58,355 nucleotides of DNA from Kiritimatiellia bacterium. GTDB taxonomy: Bacteria > Verrucomicrobiota > Kiritimatiellia > RFP12 > UBA1067. Made by a program: the position numbers and the translations under genes. Under the pieces are notes generated by a model. That model was not told the DNA's origin, did not search any database, and was given only the letters and a program-made list of their open reading frames with translations. Each line of letters begins with the position of its first letter. Position 1 is the first letter of the stretch. The stretch is from contig JAFXTB010000070.1 in the NCBI GenBank assembly GCA_017525225.1, positions 1 to 58,355 of the forward strand. Direction: 5' to 3'. This document shows, in pieces, positions 9,999 through 18,375 of this stretch.

Positions 9999-11873
9999 TC
10001 AACCTTCCCATTCGGCAAGTATGTAGGCCAGGTAGTCGCGGCGATGCGTATCGTACGGCTTGTCCTTGCGTCCCAGCAGCAGATGCCGCCAATGGCGGCG
10101 AACAAGGCGGCGGTATTCCTTCTTGAGCTTCCTGAACATCCAGTCCGGCAGCCGCGCCCTGCGGTCATGGTCGGCAAGACCGACAGAAAGCTCTTCGATG
10201 GCTGCCGCCTTCCCGGCGCAATCTGGAAGCCTTTCCAGGCACTTGATGATGGAATGGCGGTCGTTCCAATGCCCCGGACCGCATGCGTACCCTGCACCTA
10301 GCGGGTAGAGCAGCTCCTTGTGGCGCTCCGCGAAATATAGGTATTCCACGTGGTCGTCGCGATCGACGGCGAACTGGAAGTCGAACAGCTTCACATGCCC
10401 GTCAGGCGACACCATGAGGTTCGCCGGGCGTATGTCGCGATGGACGATGCCCGCGGCGGCCAGCGTGGCGGCCATATCCTTCAGATCCGCGACGATACGC
10501 TCCGTCTCCTCCGGCGTGAAGCGCGTACCGGCGGCAAGGTGGTCCTCGAGCGTGCGCCCTTCCAGGCGCTCCAGCACAACGAACGCGCCACCGGCGGCGA
10601 CATGCCAGAACAGAGGCTCGACGCAGAGATCGGGACGTGTCCGACGGAACCGGCGCGGGAAGGTCCACTCCGCCGCTATCGCGCGCGGGGCCACCGGCGA
10701 ATACTTCACGAAGCAGGGGCGACCGTCCACCTTGGCAGAGAAGAAGAGCACAGGCAGGCTGGGATTGACCGTCCGCGAGGTAAGCCCTGCCGGGCGGATG
10801 TCCTCGAGCGGATACCAGGCCCGCATCGCATCCGCTATCTCGCGCCAGCGCGGCAGAAGATCGTCGAGATAGACGCTTTCATCGCATGGCCTTGTTACCC
10901 GGTAGCGCCGTGCGGCGAGGAAATCCTCCAGCATTGGCAGCCATTGCTCGAAGCTGTCACCCGGCAACCCTGCGGCGGCGGCGCATTCGCGGGCCTTCCC
11001 CTCGTAGTCCGGCGCGACGGCCCGCTTCTGGAAGAGAGCGTGGTAGACGAGCGAATGGAACGCGTCCTCCGGCGCGGGGACACGCACTCCGCCGCGGTCC
11101 ACGCCGCCGGACAGGACCGCGCGCTCCCAGCGTTCATCGTAGTAGCCATCGCCGACGAAACGGAAGTCGAACCTAACCGGCTGGCCGGCCACGGCCACCT
11201 CGTAGTGCACTCGGAACGGTTCGGGGAACACCTTGCGCGCGCCCAGCACGCCGGCGCATTCGCCGGCATCCTGCACGAGCAGGTCGATATCGCCATGCAG
11301 CGAGGGATCGAAGGCGTCCGGCAGCATCTCGTAGTTGCGAAGCACCACGTACGGCATCGTTTCGCCGAGACAGTCGAAGAGTGCCCGCAGCGACGGCCAC
11401 CCATCACGTCCGGGAAGCACCTCGAGCGGACCATCGGGCGCACCATCCTTCCATTCCTCCATGCGGCGGCCGGTGAGCAGGAAAATGTCGCGCCGGGTCT
11501 CGGCGGGCGAGTTGGATGTATGCACACGGTGTCCGCCGCCGGTCCAGGCGCGGTAGCGCGACTTCATCGCGAAGAGCCGCAGGTTGACCAGTTCGCCGCC
11601 GCGCGAGGTCTCACGCCAGCCATAACGCGGACGTCTATCGCGCACGACGACGAGCAGGAACGGTCCGTCCCCGCAGATCTTCACCTTTCCGGCGGCCTCG
11701 AGGAGCTTCGCGCCGTAGAAGCGGCCATAGCAGTCCACCGCGTCGCCGGGCCACGACAGCTCGACCTTCGCCACGATCTCCACATGGCGCGCGATGTCGG
11801 CGAGGATGCGGTCCTCCTCGGCACGCGCCTTCTCCCAGAGCACAATCAGATGGAGTTCAGGTTCGGCGTTCAT
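9999..11873 (-). CDS. fusion of nucleotidyltransferase-like and sugar/LPS-kinase-like domains
   Basis: 624 aa cytoplasmic protein. The N-terminus (1-75; VLWEKARAEEDRI, RFYGAKL) resembles a small domain seen in cell-surface glycan loci. Residues ~165-290 look like a nucleotidyltransferase fold, with G-D-I-D-L-L-V at 194-200 and a further acidic strand RFDFRF. Residues ~355-520 are a protein-kinase-like fold: Lys390, Glu402, catalytic loop HRDIRPAN (478-485) and metal site D498-F-Q in place of DFG. This is the pattern of LPS core kinases (WaaP/KdkA-like). It is the last gene of a minus-strand polysaccharide operon; its ATG overlaps the upstream RgpF-like stop (ATGA). Likely role: activation and phosphorylation of a surface glycan. 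The substrate is unknown. Confidence 0.7.
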   Translation of the reverse strand: MNAEPELHLIVLWEKARAEEDRILADIARHVEIVAKVELSWPGDAVDCYGRFYGAKLLEAAGKVKICGDGPFLLVVVRDRRPRYGWRETSRGGELVNLRLFAMKSRYRAWTGGGHRVHTSNSPAETRRDIFLLTGRRMEEWKDGAPDGPLEVLPGRDGWPSLRALFDCLGETMPYVVLRNYEMLPDAFDPSLHGDIDLLVQDAGECAGVLGARKVFPEPFRVHYEVAVAGQPVRFDFRFVGDGYYDERWERAVLSGGVDRGGVRVPAPEDAFHSLVYHALFQKRAVAPDYEGKARECAAAAGLPGDSFEQWLPMLEDFLAARRYRVTRPCDESVYLDDLLPRWREIADAMRAWYPLEDIRPAGLTSRTVNPSLPVLFFSAKVDGRPCFVKYSPVAPRAIAAEWTFPRRFRRTRPDLCVEPLFWHVAAGGAFVVLERLEGRTLEDHLAAGTRFTPEETERIVADLKDMAATLAAAGIVHRDIRPANLMVSPDGHVKLFDFQFAVDRDDHVEYLYFAERHKELLYPLGAGYACGPGHWNDRHSIIKCLERLPDCAGKAAAIEELSVGLADHDRRARLPDWMFRKLKKEYRRLVRRHWRHLLLGRKDKPYDTHRRDYLAYILAEWEG

Positions 11874-12772
11874 TGGCTACTGCTCTCCTTTCCGCCCGTT
11901 CCGGCAGGGCGTGGGCCACGGTATACGGACAGGCGCAGCACCTTGACCAGCAGGCGTCCATCGACGCGATGGACGTCCAGCAGGAAAAGCCCGATTGCGC
12001 GCGCGATGCCGATGAGGCATGCCCGGAAGCGGCTTGCGGCGAGCGTTCCGTGGCAGGGTTCGATGCGAAGCCCCTCCATCGAGACGACCGCCCCGAACAC
12101 GCGTTCCAGCAGATGGGCGGTCTGCTCCGTGCCGTCGCGGACGGACGCGCTGAAGTCGTCCACCGACCAGCCGCGGGCGAGCAGCCTGCCGAACACGGCC
12201 GGTCGGACGGCGAACATCGTACCAGCGACGAACTGCGGCTCCTCCGCCAGCGGCCTGCCGTAGAGGTGTTCGGTGAACTCGTTCGACCGGGTGACGGTGA
12301 AACGCGGCGTGCGCCAGGGCACATCGTCCTTGCGCAGGATCACTCGGGCATCCGCCACCATGCCCACCCGCGGATCGTCGAAGCGCCGCTTCGTCGCCGT
12401 CCAGTCCTCCGGGCGACGGATGAAGCCGAGCAGGTAGTTGCGCCAGCGGGGGCCCAGGTAGTTGCGGTGGTTGAAGATGAGCGCATGGCTGGCCTTGACG
12501 TCGCGCTTGGTATGGAGCTTGACGATGATGTCGTAAGAGGACAGATCCACCTCGCCCAGCGCCTTGAGGAAGGGCCACACGTCGAAGCCGCGGTTCTCGC
12601 ACAGCAGCATCCGCGCGCGCGGGAAGTCGCGAAGGACCATCTCCGGGATGCCCTTCGTGTCGTCGACATAGGTGACCACGAGGTCCAGCGGCCCGTCCAC
12701 GTTACGGATGCAGGCGGCGAGCTCCGGCCAGAATTCCGGATAGAACACATGGGCTATGCAGAGCGTCTTCAT
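11870..12772 (-). CDS. RgpF-like rhamnan synthesis family protein
   Basis: 300 aa. The start at 12772 gives MKTLCIAHVFYPE and overlaps the stop of the upstream glycosyltransferase as ATGA; longer reading upstream is an out-of-frame shadow of that gene. The body (VTYVDDTKG, ENRGFDVWPFLKAL, YDIIVKLHTKRD, FVAGTMFAVRP) matches the RgpF/rhamnan-synthesis-F family (PF05045), which works in assembly of rhamnose-rich or similar cell-wall and O-antigen polysaccharides. FVAGTMF followed by the acidic residues of WSVDDFS is the usual C-terminal core. Neighbours are two GT2 enzymes and a glycan-kinase fusion, which supports a polysaccharide role. Confidence 0.8.
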   Translation of the reverse strand: MKTLCIAHVFYPEFWPELAACIRNVDGPLDLVVTYVDDTKGIPEMVLRDFPRARMLLCENRGFDVWPFLKALGEVDLSSYDIIVKLHTKRDVKASHALIFNHRNYLGPRWRNYLLGFIRRPEDWTATKRRFDDPRVGMVADARVILRKDDVPWRTPRFTVTRSNEFTEHLYGRPLAEEPQFVAGTMFAVRPAVFGRLLARGWSVDDFSASVRDGTEQTAHLLERVFGAVVSMEGLRIEPCHGTLAASRFRACLIGIARAIGLFLLDVHRVDGRLLVKVLRLSVYRGPRPAGTGGKESSSQ

Positions 12773-13809
12773 CCGACCTCCTCCGCATGGTTGGCGCGTG
12801 CCCTGGCCATGTTGCGGAAGCGCCGCCGCCAGAAGACAGGCAGCAGCGACTTGAGGCCCGCCCTCACGAGGAAGTAGCGCATGGCGTGGCCGAGCGAGAC
12901 GAACGGCAGCAGCCCTGCGGAGCGCAGGTTCGAGAGAGCGGAGGCAAGCTCGCGGTTCTCGGCGGGGGTGTATGCCTTGAGGCAGGGGAGCATCAGCCCC
13001 CACAGCTGCACGTGGCTGGCAAGGGCCCGGGCGAACTCGGCGCGCGGCACCTGCGGGCCGTCGGGGGCATCGCACCATTCCGCCGCCACGGTCACGACGG
13101 CGCGGAGCATCGCGGCGATGTAGCGCATCGGCAGGTCGGACGATATGTTGTGCGGGTGCGAGCGGTGCAGGTACACGACATCGTCGAGCGAGGCATGGCA
13201 GGCCACCTTCGCCATCACGCGCATCGTGAACACCCAGTCGTCCGCGCCGAAGACGCCGTCCGGGAACCGGATGCCGGCGATGGATTCGCGCCGATAGCCA
13301 CGTGCCCACACCGAGGCCCGGACGCTCGCGGTGTATGGTGGCGTCGGATGGAGCGTGTCGTGGACGGGGGAACTGGAGACCACGGGTGCACTGTCCGTGG
13401 AGGCGGCCGAACAGAAGCGGCGTGCGCCGTCCGTGGTGAGGAAGTCCGTGGCACGGCCGCTCACAACGTCGGCGGAAGTCGATTCGAAGGCGGCCGCCAG
13501 GCGGGCGAGTGCGCGCGGGTGGAGGATGTCGTCCTGGTCGAGAAAGGTCACGTAGCGTCCGCGGGAGAGCTCAAGTCCGCGGTTGCGCGTGGTGGCCACA
13601 CCGCAGTTGGCGTGCGAAGCGGCGCGGATGCGCGCGTCGGCGGCGGCAAGCTCCCGCAGGATGGACGGCGAGTCGTCCGTGCTGCCATCGTCCAGCGCGA
13701 TCAGCTCCCAGTCGGCGCAGGTCTGCGCGCATACGCTCGCCACGGCGTCGCGCAGGTAGCGCGCACCGTTGTGCACCGGCAGTATGACCGAGAACAGTGG
13801 CGATTCCAT
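12769..13809 (-). CDS. glycosyltransferase family 2
   Basis: 346 aa. A GT-A fold lies at the N-terminus: FSVILPVHNGARYL (6-19), the nucleotide-binding acidic pair LDDGSTDDS (39-47) and the metal-binding D-Q-D-D at 91-94. An Ala-rich C-terminal helical half follows. It likely transfers a sugar from an NDP-sugar to a lipid-linked glycan at the inner face of the membrane. The stop overlaps the next gene's ATG; the 10-nt gap to the upstream GT2 gene indicates one operon. The acceptor and sugar are not predictable. Confidence 0.87.
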   Translation of the reverse strand: MESPLFSVILPVHNGARYLRDAVASVCAQTCADWELIALDDGSTDDSPSILRELAAADARIRAASHANCGVATTRNRGLELSRGRYVTFLDQDDILHPRALARLAAAFESTSADVVSGRATDFLTTDGARRFCSAASTDSAPVVSSSPVHDTLHPTPPYTASVRASVWARGYRRESIAGIRFPDGVFGADDWVFTMRVMAKVACHASLDDVVYLHRSHPHNISSDLPMRYIAAMLRAVVTVAAEWCDAPDGPQVPRAEFARALASHVQLWGLMLPCLKAYTPAENRELASALSNLRSAGLLPFVSLGHAMRYFLVRAGLKSLLPVFWRRRFRNMARARANHAEEVG

Positions 13810-13819
13810 GCGTACGACC

Positions 13820-14686
13820 TCAGCTGCGGCTCCATTTCGCGAACGACACCACGAGCCGCCTTCCCTTGCGGAGATAGGGGATGGCGAACGAGAACAGCCT
13901 CTTTCCCTCGTGCGGCAGGTACTGGTGGCGGAACTTGGCCGTGTACTTGAATCCGAAGTAGCGGTCGAGCCTGTAGTAGAGGCACTGCAGGCGTTCCTTC
14001 TTCCGCTCCTCCGAAAGGCCGCTCCATGTGCCGATGCCGGTGATGGAGTACACGCTCATCGGGCGGTCGAAGTATATGATCTTCCCCTTGGAGAGCGCGT
14101 AGTAGAAGAAGCAGACGTCGCGGACGATCCATGCGAGGTCGTCGTCGGATATCTCGTCGAGGAAGTTGCGGAAGAGCACGGCGGAGCGGTGGACGAACTG
14201 CGTGGTGAAGAGGTCGTCCACGCGGAACGCCCCCGGCTTCAGGCGGCGGCCCTTTACCTTCTCGAGCGTACCGTCCATCCTGCGGTACTCGGTGGAGTGT
14301 CCGCACGCGATGCATTCGGGATGGGCCTGGAGGGCATCGACCTGGCGCTGGAGCTTCGTCTCGTCGCACCAGTAGTCGTCGCTCTCGAGGATGTGGAAGA
14401 ACGGCGTATGCACATGGCGTAGCGCCTCGGCCGGGTTGCCGTCCAGCCCGAGGTTCCTCTCGCGTGCGAGAAGCTCGATGTCGGCGCCGGGATGTTCGGC
14501 CTGGTAGGCGCGCACCACGTCCGCGGTACCATCGGTAGAGGCGTCCTCCGCCACGACTATCCTGACGCCGAAATCGGTCTTCTGGGCGAGGATGCTGTCG
14601 AGACAGCGACCCACGAGATCCGCCTGGTTGTAGGCGGTCACCACCACGGTCACGAGCGGACCGTCCTTCTGCGTTTGCGTTGTCAT
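13820..14686 (-). CDS. glycosyltransferase family 2
   Basis: 288 aa. The GT-A features are VTVVVTAYNQADLV (12-25), EDASTDGT (47-54) and the metal site E-S-D-D (101-104). The ATG at 14686 is one nt after the preceding gene's stop; a TTG at 14701 is in frame but would overlap that gene. The C-terminus is rich in Arg, Lys and aromatic residues (GFKYTAKFRHQYLP), suggesting peripheral membrane contact. Second glycosyltransferase of the operon. Confidence 0.85.
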   Translation of the reverse strand: MTTQTQKDGPLVTVVVTAYNQADLVGRCLDSILAQKTDFGVRIVVAEDASTDGTADVVRAYQAEHPGADIELLARERNLGLDGNPAEALRHVHTPFFHILESDDYWCDETKLQRQVDALQAHPECIACGHSTEYRRMDGTLEKVKGRRLKPGAFRVDDLFTTQFVHRSAVLFRNFLDEISDDDLAWIVRDVCFFYYALSKGKIIYFDRPMSVYSITGIGTWSGLSEERKKERLQCLYYRLDRYFGFKYTAKFRHQYLPHEGKRLFSFAIPYLRKGRRLVVSFAKWSRS

Positions 14687-14687
14687 G

Positions 14688-15476
14688 TCAGGCAAGTCCA
14701 AGATGTCTGCGTATGCGTTTGGCCAGGAGGCCCCAGAAGCCCGCCACGCCCTCCTTCGCGTACCGGCGACGGCGGCGCAGTTCGCGGTAGGCGCGCCTTT
14801 CCTCGGCGGTGCGGTAGTCGCGCACCGAGAAGCGCTCCTTGAGGAACGCTACGAGAGTGCGCGAATCCACGGCGAAATCCGGTCTGCCGGGCGAACGGTC
14901 GGCATAGTCGAAGGCGACGTGCAGCAGGCCATCCTCCGGCTCCTCCTCGATGCGGTCCTTGAACGGCCTTCCCGCATCAAGCGTGATGAGGCAGAACTCG
15001 AAACGCTTTCCGGGATACGCCTCGGCGAGACGGCGGCGGAAGGTACGGCAGTCGTCGAGCGGAGTCGGGATGCCGCCCTTGGCGGGCGTCTCGAGGCGGA
15101 CGGCGAGTATGGGGCGCTCAGCCTCGCGGATAAGCCTGTCCAGATGGGCGATGCGCCTTTCGTACTTCGCCCTGACGGCGGGGAACGCCTCCTCCAGCCG
15201 CGAGCCCGCGACGAAGTCGTGGTTGTAGATGATCCCGTTGCGACGGTTTCGATAGACATCCTTGCCGTTGGCGGTACTTCTCTCGATGACCTCCAGATCC
15301 TCGCACTCCAGCCAGCCGCGATAGCCGCTGCACATCAGCTCCGCGCGCTCCGGCAGGCTGGGGAAGGCTATCCAGTCCCAGGGGAACGAAGCGAACTGCA
15401 GCCCTGCGGAACGCAGGCATTCCGTACAGCTGCAGGCCTCGCCGGTGCTGAATATGAGATCGTACTTACCTGTCAT
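14688..15476 (-). CDS. DUF1796 family protein (papain-like), N-terminal-half type
   Basis: 262 aa from ATG 15476 (MTGKYDLIFSTGEACSC). The start matches the N-terminus of the paralogue encoded from 16.3 kb on the plus strand; upstream in-frame sequence is shadow coding. The motifs FSTGEACSCTECLRSAGL, FPWDWI and IIYNHDF are those of DUF1796 (PF08795), a putative papain-like cysteine peptidase fold frequently found in glycan loci; a Cys near residue 15-20 and His in NHDF would be the active pair. It aligns with residues ~1-260 of the fused plus-strand protein. Two nt separate it from the upstream gene. The true biochemical activity of the family is not established. Confidence 0.72.
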   Translation of the reverse strand: MTGKYDLIFSTGEACSCTECLRSAGLQFASFPWDWIAFPSLPERAELMCSGYRGWLECEDLEVIERSTANGKDVYRNRRNGIIYNHDFVAGSRLEEAFPAVRAKYERRIAHLDRLIREAERPILAVRLETPAKGGIPTPLDDCRTFRRRLAEAYPGKRFEFCLITLDAGRPFKDRIEEEPEDGLLHVAFDYADRSPGRPDFAVDSRTLVAFLKERFSVRDYRTAEERRAYRELRRRRRYAKEGVAGFWGLLAKRIRRHLGLA

Positions 15477-15478
15477 GG

Positions 15479-16225
15479 CTATGTGTCGAACTTGAACCCC
15501 GTTTCCTTGCACTTGAGCTTCTTCCGCGGGCGGAACTCGTCGAATACGACCCGCCATCCGCGCATATCGCCAAGCTTCGGATTTACCGCGTCGTCGTCGG
15601 GATTGAACCTGGCGACCGTGCGAAGCTCGTATCCAGGATGCACGGCGGGGAAGTTCCGCCGGCAGGATTCCTCGCACACCGCGAGGAACGTCATGTTGCG
15701 CGCGCCCAGGCGCTCAAGCGCGGCGCGGACCTCCATGACGGATCCATCGGCCTTGCCTGGGCCGCAGAACCTGGGATTGGCCTTGTGGACGACCAGCACG
15801 GACATGTCGTCGCGCAGGTAGCGCAGCGTCTTCTCGCGCAGGTAGAGCATCCGCGAGCGCACCTCGTCCGTCTCCGCCTTCACGAACTCCGGCGACACAT
15901 CGCCCTTCCACGCCTGGGCGTGGGCCCTGCCGTGCATCCAGAGCCCGGTCTTCGCGCAACGGAACATGGGGATGCCGTCATGCGGCGGCTGGATGTCGCC
16001 CGCCACGAGATCGTCGATATGTTCGCAGAACTCCGCGAAGCCGTGCTCCCCCTGCAATGCGGTCCAGCAGAAGAGCGTGGAATCCAGGAACCCCATGCAT
16101 TTCAGGAAGCGGAACGCCAGCTCGCAGTTGTAGCCGGCCATCACCACATGGTCGAAACGCCTGCAACGGAGACGCGCGCGGATGCGCCGCCCGACATAGA
16201 GGCAATCTGCAAGGAACCTGTTCAT
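15479..16225 (-). CDS. DUF1796-like protein, C-terminal-half type
   Basis: 248 aa. FDHVVMAGYNCELAFRFL, STLFCWT and the C-terminal GWRVVFDEFRPRKKL repeat features of the DUF1796 fold (Gly-x-x-Cys-glu-x-Ala then FDW-like FCWT). It aligns with the C-terminal half (~290-502) of the divergent fused protein. First gene of the minus-strand polysaccharide operon. Its promoter (-10 TAGAAT at 16243-16238) would start RNA only about six nt before the ATG, so translation may be nearly leaderless. Confidence 0.68.
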   Translation of the reverse strand: MNRFLADCLYVGRRIRARLRCRRFDHVVMAGYNCELAFRFLKCMGFLDSTLFCWTALQGEHGFAEFCEHIDDLVAGDIQPPHDGIPMFRCAKTGLWMHGRAHAQAWKGDVSPEFVKAETDEVRSRMLYLREKTLRYLRDDMSVLVVHKANPRFCGPGKADGSVMEVRAALERLGARNMTFLAVCEESCRRNFPAVHPGYELRTVARFNPDDDAVNPKLGDMRGWRVVFDEFRPRKKLKCKETGFKFDT

Positions 16226-16237
16226 TTCCGTGCGGGT

Positions 16238-16290
16238 ATTCTACCATATTCCGACTGCCATTGCCAAGAGGCATGGCGGTTTGCTATAAT
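16238..16290. promoter_or_regulatory. bidirectional promoter with overlapping -35 boxes
   Basis: Plus strand: TTGCCA (16261-16266), 18-nt spacer, perfect TATAAT (16285-16290). Minus strand: TTGGCA (16267-16262), 18-nt spacer, TAGAAT (16243-16238). The two -35 boxes share five base pairs, so polymerases firing in opposite directions would exclude one another. Both start points fall within a few nt of a start codon. Confidence 0.6.
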
Positions 16291-17806
16291 GCCGTCCGTG
16301 AAGAAATACGACCTCATATTCGGCATGGGACGGGCATGCGCATGCTCGCAGGCCCTCCGCAGGGCCGGGCTGCAGCTTCTGTCCTTCCCCTGGGACTGGA
16401 TCGCGCTGGACAGGCCCAGCGGGCCGGACGTGCTGTTCCGCGCATCCACGATCTGCGAGGGCTTCCACGACTGGTTCTCGCCGGCGGACCTCGTGGCGCA
16501 GCCGACGCCCGACGGTTCCAGCAAGACGATCTACGCCAGCCGTTCCACGCACGTGGTGTACATCCACGACTTCCCGAAGGCGGTCGCCATGGAGAAGGCG
16601 TTTCCAGAAGTGAAGGCGAAGTACGAGCGGCGGCTGGAACGCCTGCGCCAGATGATCGGGGCGTCGAAGAAGGTGCTGGCCGTGTGCATCGACATGCCGG
16701 GGCTGTGCGCGCCGACCTCGCTGGACGACATCCGCGCCGCGCGCGAGAGGCTTTCAAGGCATTTCACGAACGCCAGCTTCGACTTCGCCTTCATATCGTA
16801 CGAAAAAGGCGTGCCGTTCGCGGAAAGGCGCGTGGAGACCACGACGGACGGCATCCTGCATGTCGCCTTCGACTACAAGGACTACACCCCGGGCCGGGCC
16901 GACCACGCCGTGGAGCTGGACCGCCTCGCCGAGATCCTGCGCGAACGCTTCGCCGTACGCGAATACCGCACCAGGGCCGAGATCGCCGCGCAGAAACGGC
17001 GCATGCGCCAGGCCAAGATGCGCGAGGCTGGCGTAGAGACGATGTTCCAGTACCGCATGCGCCACCTGCGGCGGCACTGGGCCAAGCTGGCGCTTGCCGC
17101 CTCACCGCGGCTGGCGTGGGCGCGCCTCAGGCAGAAGAAGTTCGGCCACGTGGTGGCGCTGGGATCGTCCTGCGAGCCTGCCTACCGCTTCTGGTGGAGA
17201 TGGGGGTTCGTGGAGTCGTCGCTGTTCTCCTGGACGGGATGCGACGACCTCGCCATGCTCGTGGGCGCGCTCCGCAATCTCGATTCCTTCTGCGCCGGAG
17301 AGCTTGAGTTCATGCCTGTGTACCTTTGGAAGTGCGGCAACACCGGCATGCGCATACACGGCCGGATAAAGAAGATTCCGGGCCAGCCTCCGCCGACCGA
17401 GGAGATCCTCGCCGCGGACAGGGCGGATCTCGTTGGACGGGTGGGATATCTGCGGCAGAAGTTCATCCGCCAGGCGACGGACGACGAAAGCACGCTGTTC
17501 GTATACCGGCTCACCGTCGATGAATGCACGCGACCGGATCTCGCCGCGAACCTGGACGCCCTCGAGGACGCGCTTCGCGCCCTGGGTGCGCGCAACTGGA
17601 AGCTTCTCCTGATCGCGGAACGCCGCGTCGCGGCGCTGGTGCCTGGCGGCGAGGGAAGGTTCATACGGTCCGTCCGCGCGTTCAATCCGACAAACGGCGT
17701 CACGAGACCGGAGCTGGGCGACCCCGTCGGCTGGAAGGCGGTATTCACGGAGTTCGCTCCGGAGAAGGTGGTCAAGAGCGCGAAGCGGTTCAAGTTCGAG
17801 AGCTGA
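16289..17806 (+). CDS. tandem (fused) DUF1796 protein
   Basis: 505 aa from ATG 16289; a GTG at 16298 gives VKKYDLIFGMGRACAC and fits the predicted transcription start better, because the ATG lies inside the TATAAT box. Two family domains: 1-265 (YDLIFGMGRACACSQAL, FPWDWIALD, VVYIHDF) and ~290-500 (GHVVALGSSCEPAYRFWW, SSLFSWTG, GWKAVFTEFAPEKV). The two domains correspond to the two separate minus-strand genes across the promoter. Cytoplasmic, no signal peptide. It ends five nt before the convergent acetyltransferase gene. Function probably lies in glycan modification or sensing, by context only. Confidence 0.72.
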   Translation: MPSVKKYDLIFGMGRACACSQALRRAGLQLLSFPWDWIALDRPSGPDVLFRASTICEGFHDWFSPADLVAQPTPDGSSKTIYASRSTHVVYIHDFPKAVAMEKAFPEVKAKYERRLERLRQMIGASKKVLAVCIDMPGLCAPTSLDDIRAARERLSRHFTNASFDFAFISYEKGVPFAERRVETTTDGILHVAFDYKDYTPGRADHAVELDRLAEILRERFAVREYRTRAEIAAQKRRMRQAKMREAGVETMFQYRMRHLRRHWAKLALAASPRLAWARLRQKKFGHVVALGSSCEPAYRFWWRWGFVESSLFSWTGCDDLAMLVGALRNLDSFCAGELEFMPVYLWKCGNTGMRIHGRIKKIPGQPPPTEEILAADRADLVGRVGYLRQKFIRQATDDESTLFVYRLTVDECTRPDLAANLDALEDALRALGARNWKLLLIAERRVAALVPGGEGRFIRSVRAFNPTNGVTRPELGDPVGWKAVFTEFAPEKVVKSAKRFKFES

Positions 17807-17811
17807 CGCCC

Positions 17812-18375
17812 TCAGCAGAGCGTAAAGCGCTTCTCGGCCTTGAGTTTCTCATAGTGCGCCCTGTCGCGCGAGGCGAACACCTTGGCGGGATTCCCGCCTG
17901 CGATGGCCATTGGCGGTATCTCGCCGTGGACCACGGAGCCCGCCTGGATTATGGCCCCCTCGCCGATGTGCGTGCCCGGCAGTATCGTCACGCGGGAGGC
18001 GATCCAGACGCAATCGTCTATGCGCACGGGCTTCGGGGTCCAGCCCGTGCCGTACGGTATGGCGTCGCCCGTGTCGTAGTCGTGGTTCTCGGAGTAGATG
18101 ACCGTCTCGTTGCCAATCAGCACGTGGCTGCCGATGGTGACATCCCCGCCGCCATAGACATGCACGCCGTTGAGCACGCAGCCGTCGCCGAGGGAGGTGG
18201 TCTTCGTGACGGTCGACGGCGCGCGGACCACCAGGAACCATCCCACATGCCTGGCCGTGCGGCGGATCTTGCGTCCATACAGCCATGATTCGATCTGCAG
18301 GCGCCTGATCTGCCGGAACCTGGAACCGCGCCAGAACCACAGCGCCGCAAGAAACCGTGCCGCCAGCTTCACCAT
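17812..18375 (-). CDS. hexapeptide-repeat (LbH) sugar O-acetyltransferase
   Basis: 187 aa. Left-handed beta-helix repeats are clear (TTSLGDGCVLNGVHVYGG, DVTIGSHVLIG, IGEGAIIQAGSVV) and end in the family signature AIAGGNPAKVF. The likely catalytic His is in ENHDYDTGDAI, as in maltose/galactoside acetyltransferases and WcaF-like capsule enzymes; acetyl-CoA would be the donor. ATG 18375 has an excellent Shine-Dalgarno AAGGAGG (18387-18381). The N-terminus overlaps the kinase gene's end by 7 nt, so the two are coupled and probably modify the same surface glycan. Confidence 0.85.
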   Translation of the reverse strand: MVKLAARFLAALWFWRGSRFRQIRRLQIESWLYGRKIRRTARHVGWFLVVRAPSTVTKTTSLGDGCVLNGVHVYGGGDVTIGSHVLIGNETVIYSENHDYDTGDAIPYGTGWTPKPVRIDDCVWIASRVTILPGTHIGEGAIIQAGSVVHGEIPPMAIAGGNPAKVFASRDRAHYEKLKAEKRFTLC

